Shown: positions 7,105-14,709 of the stretch, piece by piece
Numbering within the stretch: the stretch's first letter is position 1
Layout: the number at the start of each line of letters is the position of its first letter
Translations under genes and position numbers: made by a program
Assembly (NCBI GenBank): GCA_024404025.1
Contig: JAKSQP010000012.1
Location: forward strand, 1-64,000
Direction of reading: 5' to 3'
Length of the DNA: 64,000 nt
From: Clostridia bacterium
GTDB taxonomy: Bacteria; Bacillota; Clostridia; Oscillospirales; Acutalibacteraceae
The notes under the pieces: generated by a model
Seen by the model: the letters and a program-made list of their open reading frames with translations, nothing else
Told to the model about the DNA's origin: nothing
The model's database searches: none

Positions 7105-7932
7105 ATGAAAATGTATAAAGTTCTTTCGTGGATCATGATAACTCTTATGCTGCCGTTTTATGTTCTGACCTCCGGAATCGAGCTTATCGGCTCCGGAAAC
7201 AGAATCGAAAAATCGAAAACGAATGTTACCGGAATAGGCGCATATTTCCGCTCGCAGGGAATCGCAACGGACGGAGAGTCTTATTTCTTTTCATCTAAAA
7301 CAACTCTTATCCGCACGGAGCTTGACGGAATTTCAACGATCAATGCCAATCTTTCGGCGATCCCCGAAGAGCTTTCAAAGCTCGGGATCAAGCATATCGG
7401 CGGAATGAGCTATTATAACGGAAAGCTCTATGCCGGAATGGAGGACAGCAAGGTCTGGGATTACCCTATAATAGGCGTTTTTGATTCGGAAACTCTTGAG
7501 CTGGTTGATTATTATGTAATGGACGCAGAGCTTATTACAAGAGGTATGCCGTGGGTGACCGTTGACCCCGAAACGGGTTATCTTTACTGTATGGATCATT
7601 CAAAGAAACCGACGATGATTCTTGCTTATGACACAGCGGACGGAATGAAAGAGGTTTCGAGGGTTTTGCTTGCGGATATTATCCCGTCAATTCAGGGCTG
7701 TGAATTCAAAGGCGGTTTTATGTATGCCGCAACAAATGACGAAACACAGGCTATATATAAAGTTGATGTTCATACGGGCGAGTTTGAAAAATATCTTGAC
7801 CGCAACCTGCTCGGCGGCGAGGGCGAGGGAATGACCTTTATCGAAAAAGACGGCAAAACCTATCTCGCTGCGATGGATATGGGAACGATTTTCATAAACA
7901 CATTTATCAGAGAATATGAATTTGCAGAGTAA
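7105..7932 (+). CDS. exported protein with predicted beta-propeller-like fold, unknown function
   Basis: The 275-aa product has an N-terminal hydrophobic segment (residues 6-24) that may be a signal peptide or membrane anchor. The rest shows repeated motifs of the kind GxSYYNGKLYAG, DPETGYLYCMD, FKGGFMYAAT and EKDGKTYLAA, spaced like blades of a beta-propeller (NHL/SMP-30 or quinoprotein-like). I do not recognise a specific family. An ATG at 7105 and one at 7111 are both possible; the GGGG site is 4 and 10 nt away respectively. It has its own strong promoter and a shared terminator, so it is probably monocistronic. It may bind a ligand at the cell surface. Confidence 0.6.
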   Translation: MKMYKVLSWIMITLMLPFYVLTSGIELIGSGNRIEKSKTNVTGIGAYFRSQGIATDGESYFFSSKTTLIRTELDGISTINANLSAIPEELSKLGIKHIGGMSYYNGKLYAGMEDSKVWDYPIIGVFDSETLELVDYYVMDAELITRGMPWVTVDPETGYLYCMDHSKKPTMILAYDTADGMKEVSRVLLADIIPSIQGCEFKGGFMYAATNDETQAIYKVDVHTGEFEKYLDRNLLGGEGEGMTFIEKDGKTYLAAMDMGTIFINTFIREYEFAE

Positions 7933-7943
7933 TCAAAAAATCA

Positions 7944-7976
7944 GCACCGCCTCCCGAAAGGAAGCGGTGCATTTTT
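7944..7976. terminator. bidirectional terminator between convergent genes
   Basis: The stem GCACCGC / GCGGTGC (7944-7950 and 7964-7970) is followed by ATTTTT on the plus strand and GATTTTTTG on the minus strand. It serves both the propeller-like gene and the rhamnosidase gene. Confidence 0.85.
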
Positions 7977-7977
7977 A

Positions 7978-10158
7978 TCAGAACTTATGAGTTCCTTCGC
8001 CTATTTCTGTCTTGTTTCTGTTCAGGATCACAGTTGCGGTGCAGCCTGCGGGAACGGTAAACTCATATTCGGTCTTTCCGTTTTCGGTTTTCCAATAAGA
8101 GGCAACCGTGCCGAATCTGCTTTCAATTGAAGCCTTAACATAGGAAAGTCTTTCGTCGGTAAGCGGAGCAAAGATGATATGGCGGAATGCCGGATCTTTT
8201 TCATCAATCTTTATTCCGGCGGCGTCGCCGTAAAGCCAGTCTGCGGAGCAGCCGTAGGCATAGTGGTTGAATGAGTTCATTGATGTGCTCCACATCGAGC
8301 CGTCTTCTCTCATGCTGTCCCAATGCTCCCAAACTGTTGTTGCGCCCATTTTGACCGAGAAGAGCCAGGAGGGATATTCTTCACGGAGAATCAGGTCGTA
8401 GGCGGTTTTGATATGGCCGTTGTCGCTGAGCGCATGAAGAAGATACGGGGTGCCGACAAAGCCGGTTTTAAGGTGACCGCATTCTTTAACAAGATCGTTG
8501 AGCTGGCGGGCAACCTCTTTGATGTTGTCGCTGATGTCAAAATATGCCGTAAGGGCGCAGGCGGTCTGCGTTGCATATTCGGGCTTGATTCTGCCGAAGG
8601 TCATATATTTGTTTCTGAAAGCATTTATACCGTCTTCAAGATACTTTTTGTATTCATCCGGATCTTTGCCGCAGACTTCGAGAGCCTTGACATAAATTCT
8701 GCAAGAATAAATGTAGAATGCCTGGGCGATGAGGTCTTTATCCGTGCCGCTGGAGCAGTCCTCGGGGCTGCTGCCGTCAAGGTTGAGCCAGTCGCCGAAA
8801 TGATGGCCGTGCGCCCATATTCCGTCCCACATGTGATCACGGATATATTCAAGATATTTTTTCATCGAGTTGAGCGATTCTTCAAGAAGTTCTTTGTTGC
8901 CGTAAGTGAGATACATCTGCCAGGGGATAACGGTCACGCTGTCTGCCCACGCAGCGGAGCATTCGTCATCGGGGTTGAAAACATTCGGGATAACATGAGG
9001 AATGCTGCCCCAGCCGGTCTGATCTGCTCTTAAATCGGCAAGCCATTTGGTGAAGAATTTTTCAACATCATAGTTATATGAAGCGGTTTTGGCAAATACC
9101 TGCGCATCGCCCGTCCAGCCGAGGCGCTCGTCACGCTGCGGACAGTCTGTGGGCACATCGAGGAAATTGCCCTTCTGGCCCCATATAACATTGCTGAAAA
9201 ACCGGTTGAGCCTTTCATCGGAGCATTCAAAATATCCGGTGCGTTTTATGTCGGAATGAACGACGATGGCGGTGAAATTCTCTTTTTTGACTTCGTCGCT
9301 CCAGTTTTCGAGCTTAACATAGCGGAAGCCGAAGAAATTGTATTCGGGCTTGCGGATATGCTCTTCGCCGTCGCATACGAAAGAGGCTTCTGCGGCAGCG
9401 GCACGGAGATTATCCCTGTAAAAATTGCCGTCCGCATCAAGCACCTCGCCGTGCTTGATCGTAACCTTTTCGCCCTTGACGCCTTTGATTCTGAATTCAA
9501 CATATCCGGTCATATTCTGGCCGAAATCGAGAACTGTTTCGCCCTTCGGAGTGATGATGATTTCCTTAACGGGCAGTCGCTCCTGCTCAATGATTTTTTC
9601 GCCCTGCTGGTCGATGAGTGATTTGAAATCGTTTTCAAATTCAACTGCCTTTTCGGGAGAAGTGTCAATATATGCAGGATCAAAAACATAGCCGTTATAC
9701 ATGTGAGAATATCTGTTTCTGCCTTCTGCGGCGCTCCATGTTTTGTCGCTGTAAACGGTCATTTCCGAGCCGTCTGCGAATTCAACGGTAAGAGCGCATA
9801 TCATTGCAAGCTCACAGCCGCCGAGATAGGGGAGGGATGACCAGTTTGAATTGAAATAATCGTTTCCTTTCCAACCCGGAGCAACGCCGACGGAAAGCTC
9901 GTTTTCGCTTTTGAGCATATCGGTCACATCATAGGTCTGCACTTGGATGCGATTTTTATATGAGGTCCATCCGGGAGCAAAAATATAATCGCCGATTCTT
10001 TCGCCGTTGAGCTTTGCTTCATAAACGCCGAGAGCGGTGATTTCGAGAGTTGCTTTGCTGACCTTGCCGGGAATATTGAAATTTTTTGAAAAGACTATTT
10101 CTTTGTTAACCTTCGGAGATGGCTTTTTTATCCATTTTGCGCTTTTAATGTTTTTCAA
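7978..10158 (-). CDS. alpha-L-rhamnosidase, glycoside hydrolase family 78
   Basis: This 726-aa GH78 enzyme hydrolyses terminal alpha-L-rhamnose from glycans or plant glycosides. The N-terminal beta-domain (GVYEAKLNGERIGDYIFAPGWTSY near residue 45) and the (alpha/alpha)6 catalytic region with CPQRDERLGWTGDAQ near residue 340 and EHWDSM near 625 fit the Bac_rhamnosid families. There is no signal peptide, so it probably acts on imported oligosaccharides. The start appears to be TTG, preceded by GGAGGAG. At 726 aa it is a little shorter than many GH78 proteins (about 850-1000), lacking an extra N-terminal module. It is monocistronic; no rhamnose catabolic operon is adjacent, though the kinase at 33.6 kb is of the rhamnulokinase type. 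Confidence 0.9.
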   Translation of the reverse strand: MKNIKSAKWIKKPSPKVNKEIVFSKNFNIPGKVSKATLEITALGVYEAKLNGERIGDYIFAPGWTSYKNRIQVQTYDVTDMLKSENELSVGVAPGWKGNDYFNSNWSSLPYLGGCELAMICALTVEFADGSEMTVYSDKTWSAAEGRNRYSHMYNGYVFDPAYIDTSPEKAVEFENDFKSLIDQQGEKIIEQERLPVKEIIITPKGETVLDFGQNMTGYVEFRIKGVKGEKVTIKHGEVLDADGNFYRDNLRAAAAEASFVCDGEEHIRKPEYNFFGFRYVKLENWSDEVKKENFTAIVVHSDIKRTGYFECSDERLNRFFSNVIWGQKGNFLDVPTDCPQRDERLGWTGDAQVFAKTASYNYDVEKFFTKWLADLRADQTGWGSIPHVIPNVFNPDDECSAAWADSVTVIPWQMYLTYGNKELLEESLNSMKKYLEYIRDHMWDGIWAHGHHFGDWLNLDGSSPEDCSSGTDKDLIAQAFYIYSCRIYVKALEVCGKDPDEYKKYLEDGINAFRNKYMTFGRIKPEYATQTACALTAYFDISDNIKEVARQLNDLVKECGHLKTGFVGTPYLLHALSDNGHIKTAYDLILREEYPSWLFSVKMGATTVWEHWDSMREDGSMWSTSMNSFNHYAYGCSADWLYGDAAGIKIDEKDPAFRHIIFAPLTDERLSYVKASIESRFGTVASYWKTENGKTEYEFTVPAGCTATVILNRNKTEIGEGTHKF

Positions 10159-10243
10159 AATTTTCTCCTCCTTTTCGGGTGTGATTTCATTTTATAATAT
10201 TGATTCGGAAAATGCAATAATTTATAAAAATTTATCGGCGCTA

Positions 10244-10272
10244 TTGATTGGCGGAGCAATAACTGATACAAT
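10244..10272 (+). promoter_or_regulatory. sigma-A promoter
   Basis: TTGATT (10244-10249), a 17-nt spacer and TACAAT (10267-10272) lie 25 nt upstream of the lipoprotein start. The site does not overlap the divergent rhamnosidase start. Confidence 0.75.
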
Positions 10273-10297
10273 ACTATCAGACAGGAGGATTGACATC

Positions 10298-11080
10298 ATG
10301 AAAAAATTTCTATGCGTATTTATGGCGCTTCTATTTATTTCCTCGTTTGCGGGATGCTCAGACAGCGGCCGTCAGAACATAAAAAAAGATGCACCGAAGA
10401 TCAGCGATATGAAGTTGAACGAAAAATATAAGAGCAAGGACGGAACGGTTTCTTTTATGATTAAAGGCAGAGTTCCCGAAATAGGAAAAGGCTGCGATGA
10501 ATTCATCGCTTCGCTGATAAACAGGATCATAGGGGAATATGTTGACGAATTCAAAGCTTTCGCAGAGAGCAACATTGAAAACGCAAGGGATTTTATGAAG
10601 ATGAATAATTCTGAAAATCCCTGGACGAGAACCTTTGATTATGAAGTTACCTATGCGGATTCAAACATCGTATGCCTGCTTCTCGAAAACGGAATGACTC
10701 TGGACGGAGGCAATCCATCCGTTTCATATAAAACATTCTGCTTTGAGCTGAAAGACGGCAGAGGATTGAGCGCCGTTGATTTTTCGGTTGAATCGGAAGA
10801 GCCGCTCCGTGAGGATATGACACGGTTCGTTCTTAATGACCTTAACGGAAAATTTTACGGCAGCAGCGAAAAGCTTTCGGCAGAGCAGGCGGAAAAGGTT
10901 TCGTCGCTCATTGATTTCTGGAATTACTATATTGACGAAGAGAATGTTTATTTTTATTTCCCGAAAGCCGCAATCGACAGCTCCATGAGCGGGTATTATA
11001 TCTGCACTCTTCCTCACGAAAAGGTTTTCAACTATTTTGTCAAGCCGAGCGAATTTCTTTCATTGAGCGAAGAAAATTGA
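10298..11080 (+). CDS. lipoprotein with DUF4163/DUF3298 (RsiV/PdaC-like) domain
   Basis: This 260-aa exported lipoprotein has a typical signal peptide with lipobox SFAGC (Cys at about residue 21). The mature part looks like the DUF4163-DUF3298 pair: a first domain with a long helix (EFIASLINRIIGEYVDEF) and a second with VSYKTFCFELKDGRGLSAVDF and FWNYYIDEENVYFYFP. That architecture occurs in PdaC deacetylases and in the lysozyme-sensing anti-sigma RsiV. Here there is neither a deacetylase domain nor an anti-sigma segment. I start at the ATG at 10298 because AGGAGG precedes it by 7 nt; the longer open frame overlaps the promoter. It may bind peptidoglycan or another wall ligand. The function is unproven. 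Confidence 0.75.
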   Translation: MKKFLCVFMALLFISSFAGCSDSGRQNIKKDAPKISDMKLNEKYKSKDGTVSFMIKGRVPEIGKGCDEFIASLINRIIGEYVDEFKAFAESNIENARDFMKMNNSENPWTRTFDYEVTYADSNIVCLLLENGMTLDGGNPSVSYKTFCFELKDGRGLSAVDFSVESEEPLREDMTRFVLNDLNGKFYGSSEKLSAEQAEKVSSLIDFWNYYIDEENVYFYFPKAAIDSSMSGYYICTLPHEKVFNYFVKPSEFLSLSEEN

Positions 11081-11100
11081 TTTCAGGTTTTAAAAGAAAA

Positions 11101-11138
11101 AATCAGGTGTTTCAAATCTGAAACACCTGATTTTTTAT
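11101..11138. terminator. bidirectional terminator
   Basis: A perfect 14-bp stem AATCAGGTGTTTCA / TGAAACACCTGATT with a 4-nt loop has A-run and T-run flanks on both strands. It separates the lipoprotein gene from the convergent NPSTG surface protein gene. Confidence 0.9.
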
Positions 11139-11146
11139 TGATTCAA

Positions 11147-11584
11147 TTAATCTTCGTCTTTCTTGGTCTTAACTACTGCTGCAACGCCTGCCGTGAGAGC
11201 AAGGAAAGCAATTGCGGGAGCAATGATGCTGCTGCCGGTTGAGGGGTTGTTGTTAACAACTGGAGCTGCCTTTTTTGCTGTTGTTTCGGGGCCGTCATCA
11301 ATAGCGGTCTGGCCGGGAGCGTTTGTTACGATGTTGTTGTTGATAGCAGCGGTCTGCGAAGCAGGAGCCTTTGTTGTTGTGGGAGCTGCTGTTGTTGCGG
11401 GAGCTGCTGTTGTTGCGGGAGCCGCTGTTGTTGCGGGAGCTGCTGTTGTTGCGGGAGCTGTTGTTTTTGCGTACGGATCCGCAACGTCATCGTTGGGCTC
11501 TGCTGCAAAAACGGTTAATGACATTGCACAGATTGCAAGAGCTGCAATGAGAAGAGCAAGCAGCATAGAAGTTACTTTTTTCAT
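11147..11584 (-). CDS. Ala/Thr-rich repeat surface protein with NPSTG sorting-like signal
   Basis: This 145-aa exported protein has a signal peptide (about residues 1-29, ending VFAAEP), a low-complexity stretch of four perfect or near-perfect APATTA repeats (about 40-65), a linker, then NNNPSTGSS near residue 113, a hydrophobic segment (IIAPAIAFLALTAGVAAVV) and the tail KTKKDED. This is the layout of a sortase-anchored protein, and NPSTG fits the [S/N/P]PxTG pattern known for C. difficile SrtB. The Thr-rich region would be a wall-spanning or glycosylated stalk. Start: the ATG at 11584 follows AAGGATGG. The mature chain has no obvious ligand domain. No sortase gene is in the window. The 18-bp tandem DNA repeats suggest length variation between strains. 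Confidence 0.75.
   Translation of the reverse strand: MKKVTSMLLALLIAALAICAMSLTVFAAEPNDDVADPYAKTTAPATTAAPATTAAPATTAAPATTAAPTTTKAPASQTAAINNNIVTNAPGQTAIDDGPETTAKKAAPVVNNNPSTGSSIIAPAIAFLALTAGVAAVVKTKKDED
11391..11462 (-). repeat. four 18-bp tandem repeats inside the surface protein gene
   Basis: Units at 11391, 11409, 11427 and 11445 each read GTTGTTGCGGGAGCYGYT on the plus strand, with two variable positions. They encode the APATTA repeats. Such arrays expand and contract by slippage. Confidence 0.9.
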
Positions 11585-11640
11585 TTTAACTACCATCCTT
11601 ATTGTTTTTTTGCGCCTTTTGGCACTATAAATACACTATT

Positions 11641-11669
11641 ATATTACACACAACACACTGTTTTGTCAA
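11641..11669 (-). promoter_or_regulatory. sigma-A promoter of the NPSTG surface protein gene
   Basis: On the minus strand TTGACA (11664-11669), a 17-nt spacer and TAATAT (11641-11646) lie about 57 nt upstream of the start. Confidence 0.75.
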
Positions 11670-11747
11670 GTTTATTAAAATAAGTTTAAAGAATTTTAAT
11701 AACTTTAACGAATTGCGGCAGACTAAAGACAAAGAGAGGTGTGCAAA

Positions 11748-11933
11748 ATGCTGTATGGAAAAAACATCAGATTGAGTGCAAAAAAGGAGAAATGCAGAAG
11801 TTTTCCCGAAAACAGATTCAGAAGCCATGCCGAAGCGGACGAAATGCCTATTCAGACCGACATTCTCGGAAGCTATACGGGAGTGCCGGAAGATGAAGAC
11901 GATACACCCGTTCAGGATCCTGACGATTTATAA
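11748..11933 (+). CDS. small acidic protein of unknown function
   Basis: The 61-aa product has a basic N-terminal half (MLYGKNIRLSAKKEKC) and a strongly acidic C-terminus (EDEDDTPVQDPDDL) after a central TDILGSYTG segment. It has no signal peptide and no membrane segment. I recall unannotated clostridial small proteins with a similar LGSYTG...PVQDxDDL ending, so this may be a conserved family, but I cannot verify it here. The ATG at 11748 is preceded by AGAGAGG with 8-nt spacing. A terminator-like hairpin follows directly. It stands alone between two minus-strand genes. The charge split could suit binding to a nucleic acid or to a basic protein. Confidence 0.6.
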   Translation: MLYGKNIRLSAKKEKCRSFPENRFRSHAEADEMPIQTDILGSYTGVPEDEDDTPVQDPDDL

Positions 11934-11943
11934 AAAATGAGAC

Positions 11944-11973
11944 GGCGGAGCATATTGTGCCTTATGCTCCGCC
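11944..11973 (+). terminator. hairpin after the small acidic protein gene
   Basis: The 10-bp stem GGCGGAGCAT / ATGCTCCGCC starts 10 nt after the stop codon. No strong T-run follows, so a second hairpin at 12022-12056 may complete termination. Confidence 0.6.
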
Positions 11974-12021
11974 TGTGTCATTGTTCGGCGCAGTTTCCCC
12001 AAACCGTGCCGCAAATAATCA

Positions 12022-12056
12022 AGCCGTCTGCCATCCGTCAGAAAACGGCTGTTATT
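12022..12056. terminator. hairpin with T-tract between convergent genes
   Basis: AGCCGT-CTG / CAG-AAA-ACGGCT forms an imperfect stem, followed on the plus strand by GTTATTTTTA. It sits between the small acidic protein gene and the convergent beta-propeller gene. Confidence 0.5.
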
Positions 12057-12057
12057 T

Positions 12058-14016
12058 TTATCTTATTTCTGCGGTCGAAATTTTTAAAGCATCCGTCATT
12101 GAGAATGCAACAACTCTTTTGCCTGAAATCGTATAAAGAATATTTCCTATAACCTCGGCTCTGACGGCGGCATCGCTGATGTAGTTCCCGTCGTGGTCAA
12201 AGGTGCCGAGAGGAGAAATGATTCCGTCGGAAGTGTTAAAAAGAATGTATTCGGAAATTTCAGAGCCGGTGGAGGTGTTATTCTTTATAACCGGAATTCC
12301 GAAAATATTCTTTCCGTTTATGACCATAAGACTTTTTTCGTCGTCGGCAGCGGGCAGCGAAAATGATGAATCAAGCGAATAGGTCGAAACCGCTTCGGGC
12401 GAATCCGAATCGCTGATGTCATAAAGAGTCAGAACCGTGCTTCCGCTTGATGAGTCATGAGAAACGCCGATGTATTTCGATGTGGAAAGCTTAAATAAAT
12501 CAAGCGCAAATGAGCCGGATTTATCCGAAACGGAGCTTGCGGGAGCAGCCGGATCGGAGAGATCAATAACCGTGAAAGAGCCGGAGCCGATGATATAAGC
12601 CTTGTTTGCAATGAATTTGATGTTGGGAATAAACGAAATATTGAATGCTTTTTCAAGCTTTCCGATTATTTCCATTTTATCGTTGAGGATATAGATGCTG
12701 CCGGAATTTGAATCAAGGGATGCAACCCGGAGATTTCCGCCGAATTCATCCATAAATGAGGATGACGGAACATTGCCTTCAAGCACGCAGGAGCCGGAAA
12801 GGCCGATTCCCGAAACAGAGCAGTTGAATTTGTAAATTTCGGTCAGATTCTTTCTGTTTCCCTGTTCGTCTGCTTCAACCGAAACGAATGCTCTTGAAAT
12901 ATAAACAGAGCCCGATGAGCAATAAATGTTGCTTCCGCTTCCGAGGATAGCGAGCTTTCCGACCTCCTCCGAGGAATTGTCAATATCGGTCAGAGTAATG
13001 AAAAGATAGCTTCCTTCCGGGTCATTGACCGACATAAGGATGTTATCTGCGCCGAGCCTGCTGATGATTCCGTCAACGCTGAATGCCGGAATCGAAAGCT
13101 CCTTTTCGCCCATATCGGAGAGCTTTTTATTTGTGATAAGACAGAGCCTGCCGCCGTAAATCTTTGAGGAAACATACGAGCCGTCCTGGATATGCTCTCT
13201 TGTTTTTACGGGAGCGGTGGGATCGGAGATGTCATAGAAAAGGGCAATGGTTGAAGCTTCCTTTGAAGCGGAAGGATCGCCGCTGTATCTCTTCATAAGA
13301 GCAATAAGTGAATTGCCCTTGAGATATATTTCAAAGCATTCATCCCTGTGAGCTGATGAATCCGAGAGCGTAATTGTTGAAACGGTTTTCATTTCTTCCG
13401 CCGGAACGGCGCTGACTATCTTTATCTGCTCGGAGGTGATTCCTTTTTCACGGTCTGTGTTTGAAGTGACGATATAAAGATATTTTCCGTCATTTCTGAC
13501 TATATCGGCAGCCTGCGAGGAGGAATTTTCCTCTCCGTCAACTATGCCGTGGTTCAGCTCGTCAGTTTCGTTTTTCGGAGCGGCAACATATTCGGGATTT
13601 TCCTTCCTGCCATCCGCAGCGGAAGATTTGTCATCGGCTGAATTTTTGCCGCCGAAAATATTTTTGACCGCTTTTTCAATTTCGTCAATGCTCTTTATTT
13701 TTCTGATGGGTGAATCCATATCGAAGCCTGATTTTGCGGTCGGATCCGTGTTGGAGATAAAAGGCTTATCTCTGAAAACAAATATCGTTGAAACCGCAAC
13801 TATAACGAATACCGCTGCGGCTGCGGCGATGCGCCTTAAATATATAATCTTGTTCGTCCCCGTTTTATCGGAAAAATCCTTTTCCTGCTTAACCCCGTTT
13901 TTAAGCATATCAACAATGAATTCTTTTTGAAGTCTTTCGGGCACATCCGCCTTTGCTGCGGCGTTATTCAATTCTTTTTTTATCAGCTTCAATGTCTGCC
14001 TGTCGTTCATTTTCAT
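12058..14016 (-). CDS. membrane-anchored beta-propeller protein, probable anti-sigma factor
   Basis: This 652-aa single-pass membrane protein has a cytoplasmic N-terminus of about 60 residues (helical, starting MKMNDRQTLKLIKKELNN), one TM segment (about 62-82, RIAAAAAVFVIVAVSTIFVF), and a large extracytoplasmic part. That part contains repeated DISD-type blades (YDISDPTAPVKTREH, DLSDPAAPASS, YDISDSDSPEAVSTY) typical of the secreted beta-propeller family PF09826. It sits 19 nt downstream of an ECF sigma factor gene, the normal place for a cognate anti-sigma. The N-terminus lacks the HxxxCxxC zinc signature, so any sigma binding would use another fold. The propeller would be the sensor domain. 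The start is supported by GGAGG with 8-nt spacing. Confidence 0.75.
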   Translation of the reverse strand: MKMNDRQTLKLIKKELNNAAAKADVPERLQKEFIVDMLKNGVKQEKDFSDKTGTNKIIYLRRIAAAAAVFVIVAVSTIFVFRDKPFISNTDPTAKSGFDMDSPIRKIKSIDEIEKAVKNIFGGKNSADDKSSAADGRKENPEYVAAPKNETDELNHGIVDGEENSSSQAADIVRNDGKYLYIVTSNTDREKGITSEQIKIVSAVPAEEMKTVSTITLSDSSAHRDECFEIYLKGNSLIALMKRYSGDPSASKEASTIALFYDISDPTAPVKTREHIQDGSYVSSKIYGGRLCLITNKKLSDMGEKELSIPAFSVDGIISRLGADNILMSVNDPEGSYLFITLTDIDNSSEEVGKLAILGSGSNIYCSSGSVYISRAFVSVEADEQGNRKNLTEIYKFNCSVSGIGLSGSCVLEGNVPSSSFMDEFGGNLRVASLDSNSGSIYILNDKMEIIGKLEKAFNISFIPNIKFIANKAYIIGSGSFTVIDLSDPAAPASSVSDKSGSFALDLFKLSTSKYIGVSHDSSSGSTVLTLYDISDSDSPEAVSTYSLDSSFSLPAADDEKSLMVINGKNIFGIPVIKNNTSTGSEISEYILFNTSDGIISPLGTFDHDGNYISDAAVRAEVIGNILYTISGKRVVAFSMTDALKISTAEIR

Positions 14017-14035
14017 CTCGTTTCCCTCCTTTCTG

Positions 14036-14569
14036 TCAGTTATCGTCGTTGAGATATTCTCTCATTTTTTTAAGAGCACGCTTCAGCTTTGAACGCACCG
14101 TTGATGCGTTTATGCCGAGAATGCCGGCAATTTCGTGGCTGCGGTAATTTCCGAGGGTGCTTAAAAGCACGATTTCTTTTTCCTCTGCGGAAACCGCTTC
14201 GAGAGCCCGGCGGACCTCGGCTGAAAGCTCAAGGTTTGAATCGCTTGCCAGCTCATTAACTGAGCTGTTTTCGTCATCTATGTAAATCAATGATTTTGCG
14301 GCCTCGTTTTTTGTATACTGTTTGTTGCAGCAGGCACGCAGAATCGTGAAGAGCCAACCTTTGAATGATGATTCGTTTTTGATAGAGCCTATCTGGCGGA
14401 ATGCGGAAAGAGCGGCATCCTGAACTGCATCCTGCGCAAGAGCTTCGCTGCCCGTTACACAGCACGCATAGCAATACATTTCTTTATAGTATAATTCATA
14501 AAGTTCGCCGAATGCGTCCGCATCGCCGTTTTTGGCAAGAGTGATAAGTTTTTTGGTTTGAGCGCTCAA
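14036..14569 (-). CDS. ECF-type RNA polymerase sigma factor
   Basis: This 177-aa sigma-70-family protein has region 2 (DADAFGELYELYYKEMYCYACCVTGSEALAQDAVQDAALSAF split over residues 14-55) and region 4 (SAEEKEIVLLSTLGNYRSHEIAGILGINASTVRSKLKRALKKM near 125-168). It has no regions 1 or 3, as expected for ECF factors. The most likely start is TTG at 14569, because GGAGGG lies 9 nt before it; the alternative upstream start at 14632 is also TTG and has no site. It is the first gene of a two-gene operon with the beta-propeller membrane protein, which probably holds it inactive. A PdaA-like deacetylase is divergently encoded and could be a target. Confidence 0.9.
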   Translation of the reverse strand: MSAQTKKLITLAKNGDADAFGELYELYYKEMYCYACCVTGSEALAQDAVQDAALSAFRQIGSIKNESSFKGWLFTILRACCNKQYTKNEAAKSLIYIDDENSSVNELASDSNLELSAEVRRALEAVSAEEKEIVLLSTLGNYRSHEIAGILGINASTVRSKLKRALKKMREYLNDDN

Positions 14570-14668
14570 GAAACCGACCCTCCTTACATTACATAAGTGC
14601 GCTGAAAAAGGGATATTGTTGCATTGTTTCAAAAATTTTTCTGAAATTTTTCTGCTCTTTGCGCAAAT

Positions 14669-14698
14669 AATATAACACGATTATGATATACAATGCAA
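14669..14698 (-). promoter_or_regulatory. candidate promoter of the sigma/beta-propeller operon
   Basis: On the minus strand TTGCAT (14693-14698), an 18-nt spacer and TATATT (14669-14674) form a plausible sigma-A promoter. TACAAT on the plus strand (14689-14694) could serve the divergent deacetylase gene. No clear ECF -35 (GGAAC or TGAAAC) paired with a -10 was found. Confidence 0.4.
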
Positions 14699-14709
14699 GG
14701 TGATTTTGA

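Noticed and set aside
11391..11462. Short regular tandem repeats that could look like a CRISPR array.
   Set aside because: The units are contiguous, in frame, without spacers, and encode the APATTA repeats of an exported protein. No cas genes are near.
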